64,000 bases of DNA from contig NZ_JAQQFV010000010.1 in the NCBI RefSeq assembly GCF_029675105.1, positions 1-64,000 on the forward strand. The letters run 5' to 3'. The translations under genes and the position numbers were made by a program. Below are positions 38,673-47,298 of this stretch, in pieces. The DNA comes from Nocardia anocheti. Its GTDB lineage: Bacteria; Actinomycetota; Actinomycetes; Mycobacteriales; Mycobacteriaceae. A model generated the notes under the pieces. That model made no database searches, was not told the DNA's origin, and worked only from the letters and a program-made list of their open reading frames with translations. Position 1 is the stretch's first letter; the number at the start of each line of letters is the position of its first letter.

Positions 38673-39647
38673 TCAGCTCACCCGGCGCTCGGGCTCGGAG
38701 CGGTAGCGGGTGTACCCACCGTCGATCTTGAGCAGCTTCCACAGCGGCCTGGTGACCGAACTGCGGAACCCGAGTTCGTCGGCGAGCGTGCGCATGTCAC
38801 CGAAGAACCCGCTGAGGATCCGCCGCGAGGTGGGGCTGCGCCAGAACGCGTCCTTGAAGACCTCGTCGGGGATGTCGAACTTGCGGGCGAAGGACTTCGA
38901 CGGTTTGACCAGCTCGTCGGCCAGCCAGCGCATCGCGATCGGGAACGCCGCCGCGCACACCGCCGAACTCACCGGGTTCATCCGCGCCACGTGATCGCGC
39001 AGGAACTCGTTGGCGAAGGAGATGTGCCGCGCCTCCTCGGCGATGTGGATCTCCATGATCCGCCGCAGCGTCGGCTGCGTCGCGCTGCCGGAACGCAGCA
39101 GCGCCTTCTGATAGTGGTCGATCGGCTCCTCGCCGCCGAGGATGCCGATGAACAGGATGACCCAGAAGTAACCGCCCGCGACCCCGATGAACGGCGAGGC
39201 CAGCCGGAACAGCGGCCGCATGCCGGGCACATCGTCACCGATGCGGTTCACCAGCTCCTGGAACATCTGGATGTGGTTGCACTCCTCGGTCATCTCGTGG
39301 AGGCAGTACCGGAATTCGGGGGAGCCGTTGGGCAGCGCCATGGCGTACTGCATCATCCCGCGGATCAGGATGGACTCGAACGCGAGCCCGACCTTGGCGG
39401 CATTGGCCTGACGCCAGCGCCCGATCTCGATGCGCCGCTCGAGCGGCAGATTCTGATACCAGCTCGTCGCGCCGAGCGGGTCGAGCTCGGCCGAGAGCAC
39501 CCAGCGCGGATCGTCGCGGTCGATCGTGAGTTCGGCGGCGTCCCAGTCGATGTCGAGATACGGATCGAACCGCCGGTGGACCGATCCCTCCGACAGGGTG
39601 AGCAGGGTGTCCGCGTATTCCGGGTTCGTGGTTTTCGAGAACGTCAT
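38673..39647 (-). CDS. AurF-type diiron oxygenase
   Basis: A 324-residue all-helical protein with paired iron-binding motifs: EECNHIQMF in one helix pair and HIAEEARHISFANEFL in the other. The segment FESILIRGMMQYAM is also family-like. AurF-family enzymes use a mu-oxo diiron centre to oxygenate amines or alkanes. The partner reductase and substrate are not evident. The protein is co-directional with the SDR upstream (89-base gap). Confidence 0.85.
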   Translation of the reverse strand: MTFSKTTNPEYADTLLTLSEGSVHRRFDPYLDIDWDAAELTIDRDDPRWVLSAELDPLGATSWYQNLPLERRIEIGRWRQANAAKVGLAFESILIRGMMQYAMALPNGSPEFRYCLHEMTEECNHIQMFQELVNRIGDDVPGMRPLFRLASPFIGVAGGYFWVILFIGILGGEEPIDHYQKALLRSGSATQPTLRRIMEIHIAEEARHISFANEFLRDHVARMNPVSSAVCAAAFPIAMRWLADELVKPSKSFARKFDIPDEVFKDAFWRSPTSRRILSGFFGDMRTLADELGFRSSVTRPLWKLLKIDGGYTRYRSEPERRVS

Positions 39648-39736
39648 TGTTTCTCTCCATTGTCACCGGGATGGCCGAGGTACCGAACCATTCCCCATGT
39701 AACTGTAACGCACTGTCGCACCTATTTCCAGGGTCG

Positions 39737-40585
39737 TCAGTCGGCCCGGGGGATTCGCCCGTCGACATCGGTGAACCCGTACTCGACCGCGAGATCGGCG
39801 ACCTTCCACGCCTGGCCCGCCCGGCTCGCGCGGTCCGGGTCCGCGGCCAGCGCGACCACGGCCCGGCCCGGGAATCGCGGGCTCTCGGCCGCGTCGAGAT
39901 CGAAGGTGCCCTCGCCGGGCAGGCTGACCAGTCGACGCCCCTGCTCGTCGGCGGGCACCAGCTGCAACAGCTCGGTGTCGACGATGCCCGGCCAGATCGA
40001 CACCGCCGTCGCGCCCGTCCCGTCGAGGTCGTGGGCCAGATCGGCGGTGAGCCGATCCAGCGCGGTCTTGCCGACGCCGTAGACGGCATTGTGCATGTAC
40101 CGCCGCGCGCCGGGGGAGGAGACGTTGGCGATCAATCCCGCCGACTCGATCAGCGCGGGCGCGGCGAAAACGCTGGCCACATAGTGCGATCGAACGCCCA
40201 CGTCGAAGGTCTCGTCCCACGCCTTCGGCGGCACATCCCAGAATTTGCGGCCGAGCCAGCGGGCCGCGGCGGGGGAGTTGTAGACATTGTTCACCAGCAC
40301 GTCGAGCCTGTCTTGCTCGGCGCGGACCCGTGCGAACAGCTGCTCGACCGCCGCGTCGTCGCGATGATCGCAGACCACGGCCACGCCGGTCCCGCCCAGT
40401 TCGGTGATCTCGGCGGCGGTGTCGTGCACGGTGCCGGGCAGGCGGCCCGGCGCGGTGGTGCGTCCGGTGACATAGACCGTCGCCCCGGCCGCGCCGAGTT
40501 CCAGGGCGATGCCCTTGCCGATGCCACGGCTGGCTCCGGTCACCACCGCGACGCGCCCGGCCAGAATCTGGGGTGTTCCGCTCAT
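39737..40585 (-). CDS. SDR family oxidoreductase
   Basis: A 282-residue protein. Cofactor site VTGASRGIGKGIALELG, then VYVTGRTT, NNVYNSPAAARW, Ser in ISNVSSPGA-like context, and Tyr/Lys in MHNAVYGVGKTALDRLT. The extended DHRS1-like form has a characteristic TxxxRLPGTVHDTAAEI region (also in the HSDL2-like protein at 32.8 kb). It diverges from an alpha/beta hydrolase with a KstR-like box between them. Confidence 0.87.
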   Translation of the reverse strand: MSGTPQILAGRVAVVTGASRGIGKGIALELGAAGATVYVTGRTTAPGRLPGTVHDTAAEITELGGTGVAVVCDHRDDAAVEQLFARVRAEQDRLDVLVNNVYNSPAAARWLGRKFWDVPPKAWDETFDVGVRSHYVASVFAAPALIESAGLIANVSSPGARRYMHNAVYGVGKTALDRLTADLAHDLDGTGATAVSIWPGIVDTELLQLVPADEQGRRLVSLPGEGTFDLDAAESPRFPGRAVVALAADPDRASRAGQAWKVADLAVEYGFTDVDGRIPRAD

Positions 40586-40609
40586 GACCTCCGGACACTA
40601 CCGTGAAAT

Positions 40610-40623
40610 AAGAACACGTTCTA
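40610..40623. promoter_or_regulatory. KstR-like operator
   Basis: AAGAACACGTTCTA matches the cholesterol-regulon consensus TnnAACnnGTTnnA at every fixed position except the first. It lies between divergent genes (SDR start 40585, hydrolase start 40640). KstR is a TetR repressor released by 3-oxo-cholestenoyl-CoA. The link is based on the motif only. Confidence 0.5.
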
Positions 40624-40639
40624 GAAATTGGAGATGGTA

Positions 40640-41617
40640 GTGGAGCAGACCCATCGATTCCTCGACACCGACGGCGCCCGGATACACCTCACCGAGCAGG
40701 GCACGGGCTTTCCCGTGGTGTTCTGTCACGGTTTCCCACACACCGGCTTCATCTGGCATCGCCAGCTATCCGCGGTGGCCGCGGCCGGATTCCACGCCAT
40801 CGCCCCCGACCTGCGCGGATACGGTCGCACCGAAGCCCCCGCCGACATCACCGCCTACACCAACGCAGCCGTGATCGGTGACCTGCTGGCCCTGCTCGAC
40901 GACCTCGGCGCGGAACAGGCCGTCTTCGTGGGCCTGGATTTCGGTGCCCAACTGGTCTGGGAACTCGCCCTGCGCGCCCCCGAGCGCGTGGCCGCCGCCG
41001 TCGTGCTCAACAACCCCTTCTCGCCCCGACCGCCGCGCACCCCGTCCGAATACTGGACCAAGGCCGCCCAGCGACACTTCCTGCACCTGGCCTATTTCCA
41101 GGAACCGGGCGTCGCCGACGCCGAATTGGCCGCGCGGCCACGGGAATTCCTCGCCCGCGTCTACTTCTCGCTCTCCGGCGACTACCACTACCTCGACACC
41201 TGGAAGAACCCGCCCGGCCTCGGCTACCTCGACGTGCTGCCGCAGGCCCCCGACCTGCCGTGGCCCTGGCTCAGCGAGGCCGAATTCGACACCCTGGCCA
41301 CCGAATTCGAGCGCACCGGATTCACCGGCGGCCTGAACTGGTACCGCAATCTCGACCGCAACTGGGAACTGACCGAGCCCTTCGCCGGTGCCACCGTGCA
41401 GGTCCCCACCTATTTCCTCTACGGCGAGAACGACCCGGACATGGAGGGTTTCAGCGGCCGCGACCCCCTGGCCACGTTGCGCGCCTCGGTCACCGATCTG
41501 CGTGCGGTGGTGCGGGTTCCGGACGCCGGACACCTGGTCCAACTCGAACAGTCCGCCGCCGTCGACGCCTTCCTGCTCACCGCACTCCGCGAGGTCACCG
41601 TGCCCGCTCGGTCGTAG
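40640..41617 (+). CDS. Alpha/beta hydrolase, haloalkane dehalogenase/epoxide hydrolase-like
   Basis: A 325-residue protein. GTG 40640 is preferred, since GGAG lies six bases before it; ATG 40634 is the alternative. HGFPHTGFIWHRQL, a DLRGYGRT turn, and nucleophile elbow GLDFGAQLVW with Asp as nucleophile indicate a dehalogenase or epoxide-hydrolase mechanism; His is in DAGHLVQLEQ. The cap has GGLNWYRNLDRNWE. Its promoter holds a KstR-like box, so a steroid-related substrate is possible. Confidence 0.85.
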   Translation: MEQTHRFLDTDGARIHLTEQGTGFPVVFCHGFPHTGFIWHRQLSAVAAAGFHAIAPDLRGYGRTEAPADITAYTNAAVIGDLLALLDDLGAEQAVFVGLDFGAQLVWELALRAPERVAAAVVLNNPFSPRPPRTPSEYWTKAAQRHFLHLAYFQEPGVADAELAARPREFLARVYFSLSGDYHYLDTWKNPPGLGYLDVLPQAPDLPWPWLSEAEFDTLATEFERTGFTGGLNWYRNLDRNWELTEPFAGATVQVPTYFLYGENDPDMEGFSGRDPLATLRASVTDLRAVVRVPDAGHLVQLEQSAAVDAFLLTALREVTVPARS

Positions 41618-41623
41618 GCGGGA

Positions 41624-42211
41624 CTACCAGTGCAGCGGTGTCGGCACGGCGAACGGCGGCACCTGCTCGGGCGTGACGGCCGAGACGACCTGCACGCCCG
41701 CGCCGAGGAAATTCGCCACCGCGCGATCGATGTGGTCGGCCGAGGTGACGATGACGGCGTCCCGCGCGCCGATCTCGCGCAGGATCATCGCGGAGAACAG
41801 GGCGTTCTGGACCGTCGAGTCGGCCTGCGGCTCGCGATGGATCCGCTCGGCGGCGATCCCGTGTTCGACCAACCAGGCCGTCATCGCGTCGGCCTCGGTG
41901 ACGCCGTTGTGCGGATTGCCGCCGGTGACCACGATGGGCGACAGCGGCGCGAGCACGGCCTGGACGTAGCCCGCGGTCAGCCGGTCGACCAGCTCCGGGC
42001 GCATGCTCCCGTCGGGCAGCAATCCGTAGCCGAGGATGACGATCGCCGTCTCGGGACCGCGCACCCCCAGCGGCGCGACCGCCGCGGCCGGGCCGGGACC
42101 GGCCAGCACGAGTGGCGTGCCGAACACCGTCGACGTGGCGATCACCGCCCCGGCGACAGCGCAGGGGAGACGTCGGACGAACGAACGAAAGGGGACGAAA
42201 GGGGCGAACAT
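41624..42211 (-). CDS. Exported YdcF/SanA-like protein (DUF218)
   Basis: A 195-residue protein from ATG 42211 (GGGAG just upstream; an in-frame ATG 23 codons earlier is less likely). Residues ~1-45 look like a signal peptide (RRLPCAVAGAVIATSTVFGTPLVLAG). The DUF218 core follows: AIVILGYGLLPDGSMRPELVDRL, VVTGGNPHNGVTEADAM and STVQNALFSAMILRE. The family has been linked to envelope integrity; its reaction is unknown. Confidence 0.83.
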   Translation of the reverse strand: MFAPFVPFRSFVRRLPCAVAGAVIATSTVFGTPLVLAGPGPAAAVAPLGVRGPETAIVILGYGLLPDGSMRPELVDRLTAGYVQAVLAPLSPIVVTGGNPHNGVTEADAMTAWLVEHGIAAERIHREPQADSTVQNALFSAMILREIGARDAVIVTSADHIDRAVANFLGAGVQVVSAVTPEQVPPFAVPTPLHW

Positions 42212-42580
42212 GGGGACTCCCGAATATTCCGGTGATGTCGCCACAGAATCCGCTGTCCCGCCCCGAAATTCGTCGGCCATTCGCTGTTCCTGGACAATTC
42301 ACACGCGGATCGCCGAGGTTTGGTGGTGCGCGGAAAGGGCACTGTTGTCGGCCCCAGCCGCAGTCGGTCACGATTGGGACGAACCCCGCCGGACCTCGTC
42401 GGATGCCGGTAGCAGGCGGTTCCTTCGGGTTTCTCCAAAGACCAGACCGGCCGTTATGTGACTGGCGACAATATCCCGGAGAATGGTTGCCGAGAGCATC
42501 CCGAACACCGATGGTTGATACGTGGGATTTTTGGTCCCATGCATCGGAACGAGCCGTGTGGATTCGACATCGGAGTCAGA
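42212..42580. other. Gene-free stretch between the YdcF-like gene and a hypothetical gene
   Basis: About 370 bases of lower GC than the neighbours. It contains the two divergent promoters, but no repeat, RNA gene or clear operator was recognised. An open frame that crosses it has no similarity and no ribosome binding site. Confidence 0.4.
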
Positions 42581-43129
42581 ATGAACAGCTTGCTCGACAA
42601 TCATCGTGGATGGGTCGCCGATATCTTCGCCGACGGATTGCGCGGCCACAGCGACGCTCCCGACCCGCGCGCCACCGCGGCCGTCGACGCGAAGCCGCTC
42701 TCGCCCCGGGACCACCGCCGCCGCGACGAGACGGAGGTGATCGGCTGGCGCGCCCTGTGCACCTGCGGCGCCTGGCAGGGCCGCACATGGCTGCGCGCCG
42801 AGCACGCCGCCGATCACGCCCCGCTCGACCGCGTCCTGCACTGCCCCGGCGGCCGCCTCGCGCCCGAACTCAGCCGCCTCGTCGTCGCCGAATGGGATTA
42901 CCACCGGCTCGAGATGCAGGCCCTGCTCCCCGTGCACCTCGCCTACCAGGACTCGGCCTCGGCCCAGCAGCGCCTGGTCGAGGCCGTGCGCTTCGTCCGC
43001 GCCTCCGGCGCCTCCTGGGACGCCGTCGGCCGGGTGATCGGCGCGGAATCCGCCGAGGCCGCCGAGCGCACCTTCCGCCCCTGGCTGACCCCCACCTTCG
43101 CCGACCCCATGACGGCCGATCTGATCTAG
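42581..43129 (+). CDS. Hypothetical protein with a Cys/His cluster
   Basis: A 182-residue protein. ATG 42581 has GGAG six bases upstream. The middle contains ALCTCGAWQGRTWLRAEHAADHAPLDRVLHCPGG, with Cys and His spaced in a way that could hold a metal, and the C-terminus has a helical SWDAVGRVIGAESAEAAERTF that resembles a sigma-factor-type helix-turn-helix used in many Nocardia small proteins. No family was assigned. Strong codon bias supports that it is real. Confidence 0.6.
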   Translation: MNSLLDNHRGWVADIFADGLRGHSDAPDPRATAAVDAKPLSPRDHRRRDETEVIGWRALCTCGAWQGRTWLRAEHAADHAPLDRVLHCPGGRLAPELSRLVVAEWDYHRLEMQALLPVHLAYQDSASAQQRLVEAVRFVRASGASWDAVGRVIGAESAEAAERTFRPWLTPTFADPMTADLI

Positions 43130-43175
43130 CGACCCGCTCTACCCTGGAAGGAGCCCACCCCCGAGGGAGGTTCCC

Positions 43176-44264
43176 GTGTCCGGTGTCCTGCGTGTCCTGA
43201 TGGCCGCGGTGTCGGCCCTCGCGGTGGCGTCGTGCGCCCAGGACCCGCCCCGCGACACGACTCCCGCCCCGATCGCGTCGTCGGTCGCCCCGAGCGCCCC
43301 CGGCGGCGTCCCCGACCTGGGCGCTCCCGAGGAGGTGGCGCAAGGGCTCGACGTCCCCTGGGGCCTGGCCTTCCTCCCCGACGGCACGGCCCTCGTCGCC
43401 GAACGGGACTCCGGGCGGATCCTGCGCGTGACACCCGGCCGCGCGCCTGAGCCGGTCCACCAGGTCCCCGGCGTCGTCGCCCGCGGCGAAGGCGGCCTGC
43501 TCGGCCTGGCCGTCGCCCCCGACGGGTCCGGCCTGCTCTACGCCTACTTCACCGCCGAGAACGACAACCGCATCCTGCGCTTCCGTCCCGGCGAACCGGG
43601 CGAGATCGTCTACCAGGGAATCGCGAAGGCGGGCAACCACAACGGCGGCCGCATCGCCTTCGGCCCCGACGGCATGCTCTACGTCGGCACCGGCGACGCG
43701 GGCGACAGCGCCCTGTCCCAGGACCCCGCCAGCCCCAACGGCAAGATCCTGCGCCTGACCCCCGACGGCGCCCCCGCCCCGGACAACCCCACTCCCGGCT
43801 CCCCGGTTCTGAGCCTGGGCCACCGCAATGTCCAGGGCCTCGCCTGGGACGACGCGGGCCGCCTCTACGCCGCCGAATTCGGCCAGAACCGCTTCGACGA
43901 ACTCAATCTCGTCGAACCCGGCCGCAACTACGGCTGGCCCACCGTCGAGGGCCCCGGCGGCGCCGACCGCGGCTATACCGACCCCCTGCTCACCTGGCCG
44001 ACCTCGACCGCGTCGCCCTCCGGCATCGCCATCACCGGCGAGACCCTCTATCTCGCGGCCCTGCGCGGCGAACGCCTGTGGACCACCGCCCTGTCCAACG
44101 GCACCGCGGCCGAGCCGAACGCCCACTTCACCGACACCTACGGCAGGCTCCGCACCGTCACGGTCGCCCCCGACGGCGCCCTGTGGCTCACCACCTCCAA
44201 CACCGACGGCCGCGGCGACCCACGCTCCGCCGACGACCGCGTCCTCCGCTTCCCAGCCCGCTGA
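43176..44264 (+). CDS. PQQ-dependent sugar dehydrogenase-like lipoprotein
   Basis: A 362-residue protein, GTG 43176 with GAGGGAGG upstream. The signal peptide ends in the lipobox VASC (Cys20). The beta-propeller of the glucose/sorbosone dehydrogenase family follows: GLDVPWGLAFLPDGTALVAERDSGRI, GEGGLLGLAVAPD, NHNGGRIAFGPDGMLYVGTGDAGD, SLGHRNVQGLAWD and GRNYGWPTVEG. The conserved His (NHNGG) and Arg (GHRN) needed for PQQ are present. It acts outside the membrane. No PQQ synthesis genes are nearby. Confidence 0.9.
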   Translation: MSGVLRVLMAAVSALAVASCAQDPPRDTTPAPIASSVAPSAPGGVPDLGAPEEVAQGLDVPWGLAFLPDGTALVAERDSGRILRVTPGRAPEPVHQVPGVVARGEGGLLGLAVAPDGSGLLYAYFTAENDNRILRFRPGEPGEIVYQGIAKAGNHNGGRIAFGPDGMLYVGTGDAGDSALSQDPASPNGKILRLTPDGAPAPDNPTPGSPVLSLGHRNVQGLAWDDAGRLYAAEFGQNRFDELNLVEPGRNYGWPTVEGPGGADRGYTDPLLTWPTSTASPSGIAITGETLYLAALRGERLWTTALSNGTAAEPNAHFTDTYGRLRTVTVAPDGALWLTTSNTDGRGDPRSADDRVLRFPAR

Positions 44265-44294
44265 CCGAGCTCCCCGGGCGACGTCCTCCGCTCG

Positions 44295-44440
44295 TCACCA
44301 ACGAGATTTCCACAGCCGGGTGACATCGCCGGACCCTGAGTCGGTGGGGTGGTGATGGTTCGGTGGCGGGGTGAGTTCGTCGACCACGACGAGGTTTCCG
44401 CCGGACTGCTCGGCCCGGTACATCGCCGCGTCGGCGGAAG
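44295..44440 (-). pseudogene. C-terminal remnant of a GGDEF diguanylate cyclase
   Basis: On the minus strand one frame reads SADAAMYRAEQSGGNLVV and runs to a stop at 44295-44297. ADAAMYRAKQSGGN-type sequence is the last helix of GGDEF domains. Nothing upstream on that strand (beyond about 44440) continues the domain; the break coincides with a GTCGAC-flanked stretch. The 315-base gap 44265-44580 holds nothing else recognisable. Confidence 0.65.
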
Positions 44441-44580
44441 TCGACGTCTCTCGCGTCGACTGGTCAGATCGGTGTGGCCACTGGAGCTGGAACGATCTCG
44501 TCGGGTAGGGGACTTCTCAGGGTGAATTTCCGGGTCTTTCCAGGATCCGGAGACCGAAATCGGATGGCTACCGTCCATGG

Positions 44581-45405
44581 ATGAACCGCGCTCGCCGCAG
44601 TCAGCCGCCAGTCATCGATGTCGTGTGGTTCTTCGCGATCGCCATCGTGCTGTGCTATGCGCTATCAGTTCCGATGGTCTTCCGGCTCGTCTCCACGGAT
44701 TTCGACAACCTGATCGTTCCGATCCTGCAGCTGACTCCCATGCTCGCCGCGATCATCATGTGGCTCGCCCGACGGCCTGGAACATTCCGGGCGACCTTCG
44801 CCACCGGGTGGCGCGGCACACCGAAGTGGGCCGGTATCGGCATCGGTCTCATCACCGCGATCGCCGCCGTCCAGACGGTCATCGCGGTGGCTGGGGGGAT
44901 CTGGCCGCTGAACCCGGTCGACGAGATCTCGGCGGCGGCAATCTGGATCGTTCCGGTCCTACTCATGCAGTCCGCCTTCGCTGTCGGCGAGGAGTTCGGC
45001 TGGCGCGGCTGGCTGGCGACCCGCGCCGCGTCCTGGGGATTCTGGCCGCTGGCCCTGGTCAGCGGTGTGGTCTGGATGATCTGGCATCTGCCGGTACTCG
45101 CTGTCGTCGGAGATCGACCACCGTGGGACATCGTCATCTATTTCGTGGGCATGCTTCCGTGGGCACCGCTGCTCCTCGCCCTTCGCTGGCGCTCGGGGAG
45201 TGTCTGGCCAGCCGTCCTGACCCACGGTGCGATCAACAGCATCCGGGTGTTCGTCCTGCAATCGGTCCCCGACGCGACAGATCATCTGCTCATCGAAGTG
45301 ATCGGCTGGATACTGACACTCGCCGCGGCGATGTGGCTGATGCGCACGAGCCCGGCACCGGTCATCCAGGAACCCACCGCGGCCCACGCCTTTCCGCCCG
45401 GATAG
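44581..45405 (+). CDS. CPBP family intramembrane glutamic endopeptidase
   Basis: A 274-residue protein with seven to eight hydrophobic helices. The abortive-infection/CAAX protease motifs are present: EEFGWRGWLA (EExxxR), MIWHLPVL (His), and AVLTHGAINSI (HxxxN). The N-terminal MNRARRSQPP is cytosolic. Family members process prenylated or peptide substrates; some mediate bacteriocin immunity. The target is unknown. Its ribosome binding site is weak. Confidence 0.88.
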   Translation: MNRARRSQPPVIDVVWFFAIAIVLCYALSVPMVFRLVSTDFDNLIVPILQLTPMLAAIIMWLARRPGTFRATFATGWRGTPKWAGIGIGLITAIAAVQTVIAVAGGIWPLNPVDEISAAAIWIVPVLLMQSAFAVGEEFGWRGWLATRAASWGFWPLALVSGVVWMIWHLPVLAVVGDRPPWDIVIYFVGMLPWAPLLLALRWRSGSVWPAVLTHGAINSIRVFVLQSVPDATDHLLIEVIGWILTLAAAMWLMRTSPAPVIQEPTAAHAFPPG

Positions 45406-45487
45406 CCGCTCACCGCCGCACCCGCGGATCGATCGGGAGTCGGGCGCGAAGGATGCCGAATGCTCTTGGAGCACAACGGATTTCGTA

Positions 45488-45742
45488 GTGCTCGGTGCGC
45501 GCCGCGAGCGATCACCGGGCGTACCGGACCGGTGTCCGTTGCCGTCCCGGATCGATCGCGCCGTCATCGGTGGCGACCCTCGCTTCGATGCCCTGGGCAG
45601 GCTCGACGTGCCCATTCTGGAGATCACCCAGGCCGCCGATGTCGGGATGGGGTCGTTCTACCACCACTTCGCCAGCCGGGAAGACCTCTTGCGGGTGGCC
45701 GGGCCGGAATTCGGTGAGGGGCGTATCGAAGCAGAAGACTGA
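45488..45742 (+). pseudogene. Truncated TetR regulator remnant
   Basis: The frame contains ILEITQAADVGMGSFYHHFASREDLL, a nearly complete TetR helix-turn-helix, and stops 16 codons later without a ligand domain. The segment closely resembles the two TetR proteins at 58 and 60 kb (EITDAADVGFGSFYNHF). The first ~35 residues do not match a TetR N-terminus. It is probably a remnant of a regulator that once accompanied the neighbouring amidohydrolase. The rest of 45406-45783 holds only a terminator. Confidence 0.7.
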
Positions 45743-45743
45743 A

Positions 45744-45776
45744 CCGGGCGCGCGGGGAGATTCACCGCGCGCCCGG
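45744..45776 (-). terminator. Stem-loop terminator of the Tat amidohydrolase gene
   Basis: Perfect 12-base arms CCGGGCGCGCGG / CCGCGCGCCCGG with a 9-base loop, eight bases past the stop of the minus-strand gene. A near-identical stem occurs at 62316-62348. Confidence 0.7.
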
Positions 45777-45783
45777 CGGCGGA

Positions 45784-46944
45784 TCAGCCGCCGTTGATCG
45801 CGGCGGCCAGGCGGGGGAGCTGGCGCAGTGGGGCGTGGTGCTCGACTTCCATGCGCTGTTCGGCGTCGAAGATCTCGCTGAGTCCCGGAGCGGGGTCGTG
45901 GGTTCCGGACTGCGGCAGGGTGGTCGCGCTGAAGGGCCAGTCGGAACCGAAGACGATGTGGTCGCGACTGGTCACGGCCGACACCGCCGACATCGCGGCA
46001 GGCGATCCGCTCAGCGCGGTGTCGTAGTAGAAGCGCGAGATCTGCGTCTTCGCGTCGAGCAGCGACGGCTTGTCCAGCCCCTCGGGCCAGTTCTCGCCGA
46101 CCGCGGTCTCCGACGCGACGCCGACGCGCCAGGACAGGAACGGCAGGGTGCCGCCCGCGTGGGAGAGCTGGAACCGGATATTGGGGTAGCGCTTGGTGAC
46201 ACCGGTCAGCATCATCATCGTCGCGGCCCGGGTCGTGTCGAAGGTGTACTCGATGAGGAAGTCGGGCAGGGGCAGGCTCGGCTTGGCGTCGTCGGCGATC
46301 GCGGCGGGGTGCACGAAGACGTAGGCGTTGCGCTGGTTGAGCGCCATCATCAAGGGCTCGTAGCGCGGGTCGCCCAGGTAGACGCCCTGGTAGGCGGACA
46401 GCAGCACGATGCCGTCGGCGTGCAGAACGTCGAGGGCGTAGATCGCCTCGGCGACCGAGGCGGCGATGTCGGGCATGGGCAGCACCGCGAACGAGCCGAA
46501 GCGCGTGGGGTACTGCCGGGTGAGTCCGGCGACGTACTCGTTGCAGTAGCGGGCCATGTCGTTGGCTTCCTTGCCTGGGGCCAGGAACCCGACGCCGGGG
46601 TCGGAGACCGACAGGGCCTGGGCCTGGATGCCGTAGTAGTCCATGAATTCCATCGCGGACTCGGGCGACCACTCCGGCGTGGGGTAGCCGCCGACGGTGA
46701 AGTGCCCGTGTGACAGCAGCGCCGCGCGGTAATCCGGCGGCAGCACGTGCGTGTGCAGGTCGATGCGGTAGGTGCCGGTGGGCGCGGCGTTCTGGGCGCG
46801 GGCCGTTCCGGTCGCGCCGAACTTCGTCGACGTGCCGAGGGGGAGTGCCGTCGCCGCCGCGACGCCGAGCGTGCCTGCGACAGCGCCTCCCAGCATGCGT
46901 CGGCGGCTCACACCGGCGCGTTCCGGGTTGCCGGATTCGTTCAC
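45784..46944 (-). CDS. Tat-exported amidohydrolase, ACMSD/resorcylate-decarboxylase family
   Basis: A 386-residue protein. GTG 46944 has AAAGGGA upstream; ATG 46980 is an alternative. A Tat signal (SRRRMLGGAVAGTLGVAAATAL) precedes an amidohydrolase_2 domain: DLHTHVLPP (metal HxH), PEWSPESAMEFMD, LSHAGGTLPF and FGSDWPF. This family decarboxylates or hydrolyses aromatic acids in a metal-dependent manner; export is unusual. It is paralogous to the cytosolic protein at 58.4-59.5 kb. A TGAT-N6-ATCA site lies upstream (47085), shared with the divergent DUF2993 gene. Confidence 0.87.
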   Translation of the reverse strand: MNESGNPERAGVSRRRMLGGAVAGTLGVAAATALPLGTSTKFGATGTARAQNAAPTGTYRIDLHTHVLPPDYRAALLSHGHFTVGGYPTPEWSPESAMEFMDYYGIQAQALSVSDPGVGFLAPGKEANDMARYCNEYVAGLTRQYPTRFGSFAVLPMPDIAASVAEAIYALDVLHADGIVLLSAYQGVYLGDPRYEPLMMALNQRNAYVFVHPAAIADDAKPSLPLPDFLIEYTFDTTRAATMMMLTGVTKRYPNIRFQLSHAGGTLPFLSWRVGVASETAVGENWPEGLDKPSLLDAKTQISRFYYDTALSGSPAAMSAVSAVTSRDHIVFGSDWPFSATTLPQSGTHDPAPGLSEIFDAEQRMEVEHHAPLRQLPRLAAAINGG

Positions 46945-47084
46945 GAGAATGTCCCTTTCCGTCGGTTGTTCCAGTCGCATCGCGAGCTCCCGGTCGGCGC
47001 GGTCGGAGTCCGCCCGGGCGGGGATGGGCTATGGGGTGGAGGGTGCTCGATCGAGGGGATCGAGCGACGCGATGCGTGAAGCGC

Positions 47085-47098
47085 TGATGAAAGTATCA
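47085..47098. promoter_or_regulatory. TGAT-N6-ATCA operator, amidohydrolase side
   Basis: TGATGAAAGTATCA, both half-sites exact, within the longer inverted repeat CTGAT-N6-ATCAG. It is followed by the direct repeat ATCAGATGCG-ATCAGATGCG. The site lies 141 bases from the amidohydrolase start in the divergent 46945-47298 region. Confidence 0.6.
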
Positions 47099-47212
47099 GA
47101 TGCGATCAGATGCGATAGGTCAACCGCCGCCAGAGAACTCTCAGGCGATCCGCAGGGCACTGAAAGGAAACGCGTGGGCGACATCACGTCTCGTAGGTAT
47201 TTACATCAAATA

Positions 47213-47226
47213 TGATTATTTCATCA
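47213..47226. promoter_or_regulatory. TGAT-N6-ATCA operator, DUF2993 side
   Basis: TGATTATTTCATCA, both half-sites exact, in a strongly AT-rich stretch 73 bases before the DUF2993 start. Confidence 0.6.
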
Positions 47227-47298
47227 CCATAGGTGTGAATACGACATCTCATGCCCGGATCGTCTCCCGGGTCGGCCACGGGGGAATCTGGAGGAAAT

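Noticed and set aside
44138..44578. A 146-codon minus-strand frame over the sugar-dehydrogenase end
   Set aside because: Low-complexity Ser/Arg/Pro product. The GGDEF remnant in the same place uses a different frame.
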